Below are positions 58,617-64,000 of a stretch of DNA of 64,000 nt, piece by piece. A program made the translations under genes and the position numbers. The DNA is from JBQTIY01 sp052387675 (GTDB taxonomy: Bacteria > Planctomycetota > B15-G4): the NCBI GenBank assembly GCA_052387675.1, contig JBQTIY010000011.1, positions 124,001-188,000 on the forward strand. The letters run 5' to 3'. How positions within the stretch are numbered: position 1 is the first letter of the stretch; every line of letters begins with the position of its first letter. Under the pieces are notes generated by a model. That model was not told the origin of the DNA. It was given only the letters and a program-made list of their open reading frames with translations, and searched no databases.

Positions 58617-59204
58617 TCAGCCTTGCGCGGGCGGCGTGCCGCTCGCGCTCGGCAGCCGGCGCGCCGTTGAGCGGTACCACAGCGCGCCGAGGCTGCCCGC
58701 AACGGCCCACAAGCCGCCGAGCACGGTGAGCGTGGAGAGCAGGCCCGGTGAGTCCACCACACCCTGCAGCGCGCCGGCCCACTCCGGCACGAGCGTGAGC
58801 AGCGTGCGCAGAAAGAGCAGATACACGCCAAGGGCGGCCCAGAGGTAGCAGAGCCAGAGCAGGGCCGGCGTGCGCGCGCGAAGTTGACGCAGGATGGCCA
58901 GCAGGACGAGATAGGGCACGGTGAGCGCAGCAAGCAGGCCCACGTCGAAACGGCCGCGCGCCGCCATGACGATGGCCAACGTCGGCAGCCAGATGAGCGC
59001 GCCGATGAGTGCGCCCCACAGATTGCCTCGGCTCACGCCATGCTTACGGAGGTAGGGATCGAGCGCGGCCCAGCGGAAGCTGCGCGCGCCCTCGGTGAGC
59101 TTCAGAATCATCCCGCAGTGGGCGCAACTGAAGCGCGCCCCGTCGCGCAGAGCGGGCGGGACCTGGAGTGCGAAACCGCAGCACGGACAGTCGAGGCTGG
59201 CCAT
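58617..59204 (-). CDS. Zinc-ribbon membrane protein
   Basis: 195 residues. An N-terminal zinc ribbon has CPCCGFALQVPPALR (C-P-x-C) and FSCAHCGMIL (C-x-x-C). After residue 55 come four to five membrane helices (LWGALIGALIWLPTLAIVMAA, LLAALTVPYLVLLAIL, LLWLCYLWAALGVYLLFL, LSTLTVLGGLWAVAGSLGALW). Zinc-ribbon plus membrane-helix proteins of this kind are common in planctomycetes; function unknown. The cytoplasmic ribbon may bind protein or RNA. It is convergent with the propeller gene and divergent from the radical SAM gene, 56 bases away. Confidence 0.75.
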   Translation of the reverse strand: MASLDCPCCGFALQVPPALRDGARFSCAHCGMILKLTEGARSFRWAALDPYLRKHGVSRGNLWGALIGALIWLPTLAIVMAARGRFDVGLLAALTVPYLVLLAILRQLRARTPALLWLCYLWAALGVYLLFLRTLLTLVPEWAGALQGVVDSPGLLSTLTVLGGLWAVAGSLGALWYRSTARRLPSASGTPPAQG

Positions 59205-59260
59205 GGGGCGCCATGCTACCGCTGCGCGGCGTCGGCGGGAGGCGGTATCTTCGCCGCGGC

Positions 59261-60334
59261 ATGCGCGCCATGAGCAATCCGCCCAATCCCTGGCTCACGC
59301 AGCACGTCGAGTTGCTCGGCGAGCCGCCGGCGGCGGAACTGCGCATCTTCGAAGAGACGGCGCACAGCATCGTGAGCGAGAACAACAGCCCCGACCTGCC
59401 CTTCCGTTTCAGTGTGAACCCCTACCGCGGCTGTTTTCACGCCTGCGCCTACTGCTATGCCCGCCCCACGCATCAGTACCTGGGCTTCGGCGCCGGCACG
59501 GACTTCGACCGGCTGCTGGTCGTCAAGACGAATGCCCCGGAGCTGCTGCGCAAACGGCTGCGCTCGCGCACTTGGACGGGCGAGCGCCTCGTCTTCAGCG
59601 GCGTGACCGACTGCTATCAGCCGCTGGAGGCCAGTTACGGCCTCACGCGCCGCTGCCTTGAAGTGTGCCTGGAGTTCAAGAACCCTGTGGGCATCGTGAC
59701 CAAGGGCGCGCTGGTGCGGCGCGACGCCGCGCTCTTGGCCGAGCTGGCGCGCGTGACCTCGGTGCACGTCATGCTCAGCGTGCCCTTCGCCGACGATGCG
59801 CACGCGCGGCTCATCGAGCCGAGCGCCAGCCCGCCCAGCCAGCGGCTCGAAACGATGCGTCTGCTGGCCGAGGCCGGTGTGCCGGTGGGCGTGCTCGTGG
59901 CGCCGATCATCCCCGGGCTCAACGACGATCAAATTCCCACGATTCTGCGCCGCGCACAGCAGGCCGGCGCGCGCCGCGCGGCGCACACGCTGCTGCGTCT
60001 GCCGGATGAAGTGGCGCCGGTGTTTGAGGAGCGCCTGCGGCAGGCCTTTCCGCTGCGCGCCGAGCATGTGCTTGCGGCTTGGCGCGATGCGCGCGGACAG
60101 GCTTCGGACAAAGGGCGTTTGGGGGATGAGAAGCGCTTTGGTCGGCGCTTTACGGGCACGGGCCCGCGCTGGGCCGTCATCGCCGCGCTCTTCGCGACCG
60201 AGTGCCGGCGCCTGGGCCTCGCCGTCGGCGGCGCCGTGGCCGACGACGACAGCCTGGGGCCGCAGCCGCGCGCGCGCGCGGGCCCTCGCACGATGCCGCA
60301 TGCGGCGACGGACGGCCAGGGTCTGCTCTTCTAG
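59261..60334 (+). CDS. Radical SAM protein, PA0069/SplB-like
   Basis: 357 residues from the ATG at 59261 (another at 59270). Radical SAM triad RGCFHACAYCYAR (Cys58, Cys62, Cys65). The region before it, NNSPDLPFRFSVNPYRG, and after it, PTHQYLGFGAGTDF, are typical of the PA0069 group, named for a Pseudomonas protein and related to spore photoproduct lyase. Further signatures: VFSGVTDCYQPLE and SVPFADD. A C-terminal tail of about 60 residues is Arg/Gly-rich. The reaction in this group is unknown to me. The gene stands alone on its strand. Confidence 0.88.
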   Translation: MRAMSNPPNPWLTQHVELLGEPPAAELRIFEETAHSIVSENNSPDLPFRFSVNPYRGCFHACAYCYARPTHQYLGFGAGTDFDRLLVVKTNAPELLRKRLRSRTWTGERLVFSGVTDCYQPLEASYGLTRRCLEVCLEFKNPVGIVTKGALVRRDAALLAELARVTSVHVMLSVPFADDAHARLIEPSASPPSQRLETMRLLAEAGVPVGVLVAPIIPGLNDDQIPTILRRAQQAGARRAAHTLLRLPDEVAPVFEERLRQAFPLRAEHVLAAWRDARGQASDKGRLGDEKRFGRRFTGTGPRWAVIAALFATECRRLGLAVGGAVADDDSLGPQPRARAGPRTMPHAATDGQGLLF

Positions 60335-60356
60335 CGGCCGTCGCTCGAGCGCGACG

Positions 60357-61505
60357 CTAGCGCACGCCGGCCGCGCGCACCTCCACGCGCTGGCCGCGGC
60401 GCGGCTCACCGCGCAGCACGAGCTGACCATCGGCGTGATAGCCCTCAAACTGCGCGGGCAGGCCCGCGCCCTTCCCGAACTCCGCACTGTCCTGCAGGTG
60501 ATAGTGCAGGTGCGGCTCGGAGGAGTTGCCGCTGTTGCCGCAGGCGCCGAGCAACGTGCCGCGCTGCACGACCTGCCCCGGCGTCACGCGCACCGTGCCC
60601 GGCTGGAAGTGCGCGAGAAAGGACCACTCGCCCGTGCCGTGATCAATGATCACGTGATTGCCCATCGGCTGAGCAGGGTTCATGCGGCCGGGCAGATTGT
60701 CCGGCACGTCATTGGCGATGGACACGACCACGCCGTCGGCGGGCGCCACGACGGGCATGCCGTAGGCGTGGTATTGAGAGTTGCTCTTGCCATCCCCCGC
60801 GTAAGTGCGGCCGTCTTGCGCAATGGCGAAGTCGTAGGCGAAGCGCTGATCCTTGGCCACCACGTGGTAGTTCTCCAGGGCGCTGCGGCCGCCCCAGAAC
60901 ACGAACCACTCCTCTTCGAAGGGCAGGCGCAAGGCGGCGCTCGTGCGGTGCTCAAGGTGCGCACTGGGCGCTGGCTCCTGCACTTGGAAGAAGTGGCAGC
61001 CCTCAATGGCGCCGTCCGCGTCGCGCACAGTCCACTGCAGATGCAAGGGCAGGTCGATCTTGGACCAAGTGCCCGTGCGCACGTAGATGCTGCTGCCGAG
61101 CCAGGGCACCACGGTCTCGCTGTCGAGGCGGGCCGGCTCGCCGAGCTGGCGCTGCACGATGGCGCAGAGCGTCTCGCGCTCGCCGAGCGCCGTGCGCATC
61201 TCCGGCGTCAAGAGGTCCTCGATCGGCTTGCAGTCCGCGCCGAGCAGCCACGCGGTGTAACGGCGGCCGCGCTCCAGCGCGACTTCGCTGGCCGGCGAGC
61301 CGTCACCGAAGAGCTGCGCGCCGCCGGCGCTGTCCACCACGTCGGCGCGGGCGGTGGCACGCGCGGCTGAGCGCTGCGAGTCGCTCTGCGCGCCGCCTTC
61401 CGCCCCGCCCGGAGTGCCGCAGCCCGTCAGCACGGCGAGTACCGCCATGGCCATTGCCAACCACGTGGCCACACTCGGGGCCAAAGCCAGCCGGAACATG
61501 GTCAT
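60357..61505 (-). CDS. M23 (LytM) metallopeptidase lipoprotein
   Basis: 382 residues from the ATG at 61505. Lipobox: MAMAVLAVLTGCGTPGG (Cys near 29). After a Ser/Ala-rich linker comes a region of about 120 residues of unknown fold (AWLLGADCKPIEDLLTPEM). The peptidase has FAYDFAIAQDG (first motif, H replaced as in many M23 lipoproteins), GNHVIIDHGTGEWSFLAH and GNSGNSSEPHLHYHLQDS (HxH metal motif). M23 enzymes cleave peptidoglycan cross-links; planctomycete relatives may activate or process other targets. Convergent with the radical SAM gene, 22 bases apart. Confidence 0.88.
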   Translation of the reverse strand: MTMFRLALAPSVATWLAMAMAVLAVLTGCGTPGGAEGGAQSDSQRSAARATARADVVDSAGGAQLFGDGSPASEVALERGRRYTAWLLGADCKPIEDLLTPEMRTALGERETLCAIVQRQLGEPARLDSETVVPWLGSSIYVRTGTWSKIDLPLHLQWTVRDADGAIEGCHFFQVQEPAPSAHLEHRTSAALRLPFEEEWFVFWGGRSALENYHVVAKDQRFAYDFAIAQDGRTYAGDGKSNSQYHAYGMPVVAPADGVVVSIANDVPDNLPGRMNPAQPMGNHVIIDHGTGEWSFLAHFQPGTVRVTPGQVVQRGTLLGACGNSGNSSEPHLHYHLQDSAEFGKGAGLPAQFEGYHADGQLVLRGEPRRGQRVEVRAAGVR

Positions 61506-61602
61506 GAGCGGCACTCCGCTAACGGGGGAGCGCCATCTTATGCAGCCGCTCGGCTGGGCCCGCGAAGGATTCACCTCCGCCGCAGCACTATGCTCGCCAA
61601 TC

Positions 61603-62429
<827 letters not shown>

Positions 62430-62433
<4 letters not shown>

Positions 62434-63833
62434 GCGCGCCGCGCCGGACACCAAGCCTGCTTTCGTCCACGCTCACGCTGGTCGCCAAGGATCTGCGCCT
62501 CTTCGCGCGCGATCGCATCGGCCTGATGCTGGGCTTTCTGCTGCCGCTCGCCCTCGTCGCGATCTTCGGCTACGTCATGGGCAATGTGGGCACCGGCGAC
62601 GGGCCCATGCCGCGTGTCGAGATCTGGGTCGTGGATCTCGATCGCAGCGAGGCTTCCGCGGCCCTGCTCACGGCGTTGCGCGCCAGCGCGATGCTGGATG
62701 TGGAGGAAGACGAGGGACCCACCACGCCGGCCGCTTCCACGGGAGCGACGCCCGCAACGTCAGAGCAGGCTCCGTCGACTGATGAAGCCACCGTGCGTGC
62801 GGCCACGCGCCGGCGCGTGAGCGAAGGTCGCGAGCCGCTGGCGCTCATCATTCCCACAGGCTTTGCCCAGGGCCGCGAGTTGGAACTCCTGCACGATCCG
62901 GGACGCACGATGGAAAGCCAGCTCGTCGGCATCGCCCTGCTGCAGGCGCTCATCGCCGCGCAAGGGCCCGACCTCGGCTGGAGCTTGGCGCGCCGCGGCC
63001 TGCTGAACTCCGGGCTGCCGGCCAGCTACACCGACCGCGTGAAGCGCGTTACGCAGACCTTTCGCGGCTCCGTCGAGGCACTCTTCATGGAGGCGGGAAT
63101 CAACGGCGCGCTGCACCCCGCTCCTCAGTCCCCCTTCACTCAAGACTTTGGCTCCTTGCTGCAGGCCATGCTGCCGGTGCAGCGGGAGGCGGTCGCGCCG
63201 GAAGGCCGCCGCGCGCGCATCAGCTACCAAGTCAGCCACGCTGTCTCGGGCATGACCGTCATGATGCTCATGTTCTCGCTCGTCGGCGCGGCGCGCTCGC
63301 TGCTGGAGGAGCGCGATCGCGGCGCACTGCGCCGGCTCGTGGCCGCCCCCATCGATCCGCGCGCCATCCTGCTCTCCAAGTTTGTGGGCACCTTCGTGCT
63401 CGGCTTACTGCTCATCACACTGCTCTTTTCCTTTGCCGGCCTGGCCTTCGACCTCGAACTGTTCTCGCGCCTCGACACGCTGATCGTGCTGGCCGTGGCC
63501 ACAGCGGCCGCCTGCTCAGCCTTCGCGGTGCTCATCGCCGCCTGGGCCCGCACCGAGAAGCAGGCCGACGGCGTCTCGACGCTGCTCATTCTCGTCATGG
63601 CGCCGCTGGGCGGCTGCTGGATGCCGCTCATGTTTCTGCCAGAAGGCGTGCAGGCCGTCTCGCGTTTCACGCTCCCATACTGGTCCATCGTTGGCTTCCA
63701 AGGCACCTTTTGGAACGGCCTGCATTGGACGCACGCCGCCATGTGGCCATCGGTGGCGGTGCTCCTGGGGATTGCCGCGGGCCTGGCCAGTCTGGCCCTG
63801 TGGATCTTCCGACGGCGCTACCTCTCCGGCTAA
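62430..63833 (+). CDS. ABC-2 transporter permease
   Basis: 467 residues. Helix 1 (RIGLMLGFLLPLALVAIFGYV) is followed by a large extracytoplasmic region to about 260 with an acidic/Thr-rich stretch (EEDEGPTTPAASTGATP), then five to six helices including GMTVMMLMFSLVGAA, FVGTFVLGLLLITLLFSFAG, LILVMAPLGGCWMPLMFL. The motif RSLLEERDRGALRRLVAAPI (helix 2-3 loop) is the typical ABC-2 NatB/YhgE-like coupling segment. Exports an unknown compound with the ATPase encoded immediately upstream. The 140 bases after the gene hold no clear terminator. Confidence 0.9.
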
Positions 63834-63973
63834 GGAACGGACGAGTCCGGCTGAGGAGACGGGCGCCCACCCGCCGATGGAATCGGGAGGCGACCGGCAG
63901 CCGCGCGAGTCTTAAGATCTCGGCTCGTCGTGCGTTGACGCGTAGTGAGTCACCACGCGTCCAGGAGATGCCC

Positions 63974-64000
63974 ATGCTTCGCTTTCGCGACCCTCGTTCG
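63974..64000 (+). CDS. Start of a gene running off the window
   Basis: ATG at 63974 preceded by CCAGGAG six bases upstream and reading LRFRDPRS to the end of the window. An in-frame ATG at 63968 lies too close to the GGAG. The N-terminus is basic, as before an export signal. Only nine codons are visible. Confidence 0.4.

Overview
This is a 64-kb, GC-rich (about two thirds G+C by eye) bacterial chromosome segment, most likely from an uncultured Planctomycetota lineage. The pointers are a TIGR04137-type small basic protein (35938-36291), two large secreted proteins sharing a C-terminal domain that I associate with planctomycete exported proteins, Ser/Thr kinases (one with TPRs), many lipoproteins and many TGA-terminated genes joined by 4-bp ATGA/GTGA overlaps. 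No rRNA, tRNA, CRISPR array or recognisable transposase was seen. Family names are from memory and visible motifs, not from a search.

Layout. 1-3.3 kb: a sugar-catabolic operon (Gfo/Idh oxidoreductase, TIM-barrel isomerase, nucleoside-symporter-like MFS). 3.3-8.5 kb: a seven-repeat FG-GAP-like secreted protein, a second secreted protein with the same C-terminal domain, and a lipoprotein. 8.5-12.2 kb: a low-GC three-gene cassette (two unnamed proteins plus a ComEC-like metallo-beta-lactamase-fold hydrolase) lying between a peroxiredoxin gene and a cupin gene. 12.2-28 kb: a long minus-strand surface-glycan operon: Wzm/Wzt-type ABC exporter, three GT4 and five GT2 glycosyltransferases, two PIG-L deacetylases, a GNAT-like protein and a membrane protein. 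28-33.7 kb: an SGNH-TPR protein, a ROK kinase, and a sulfatase-fold protein that has lost key catalytic residues. 33.8-41.6 kb: Der GTPase, QueE, the small basic protein, a SPOR-like protein, a cysteine-cluster/TPR/peptidase fusion, and a kinase divergent from a Clp-like AAA+ ATPase. 41.6-50 kb: a membrane protein, a double-YCII lipoprotein, an aminotransferase, a carboxypeptidase-regulatory-repeat lipoprotein, a beta-barrel protein and a candidate selenoprotein. 50-64 kb: membrane glycosyltransferase-like protein, M14 peptidase with two small beta-rich proteins, kinase-TPR, a MoaD/BNR pair, radical SAM protein, M23 peptidase and an ABC-2 exporter.

The strongest unexpected signal is at 49443-50054. 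An exported protein of 203 codons is interrupted only by TGA-ACC-TGA. Three bases after the second TGA lies a hairpin of about 13 bp with GGTCT in its apical loop, the loop sequence of the E. coli fdhF SECIS element. This fits a new Sec-x-Sec exported selenoprotein. The second notable item is the low-GC metallo-hydrolase cassette, which looks horizontally acquired and may be an undescribed conflict or defence module; its function cannot be settled from the sequence.
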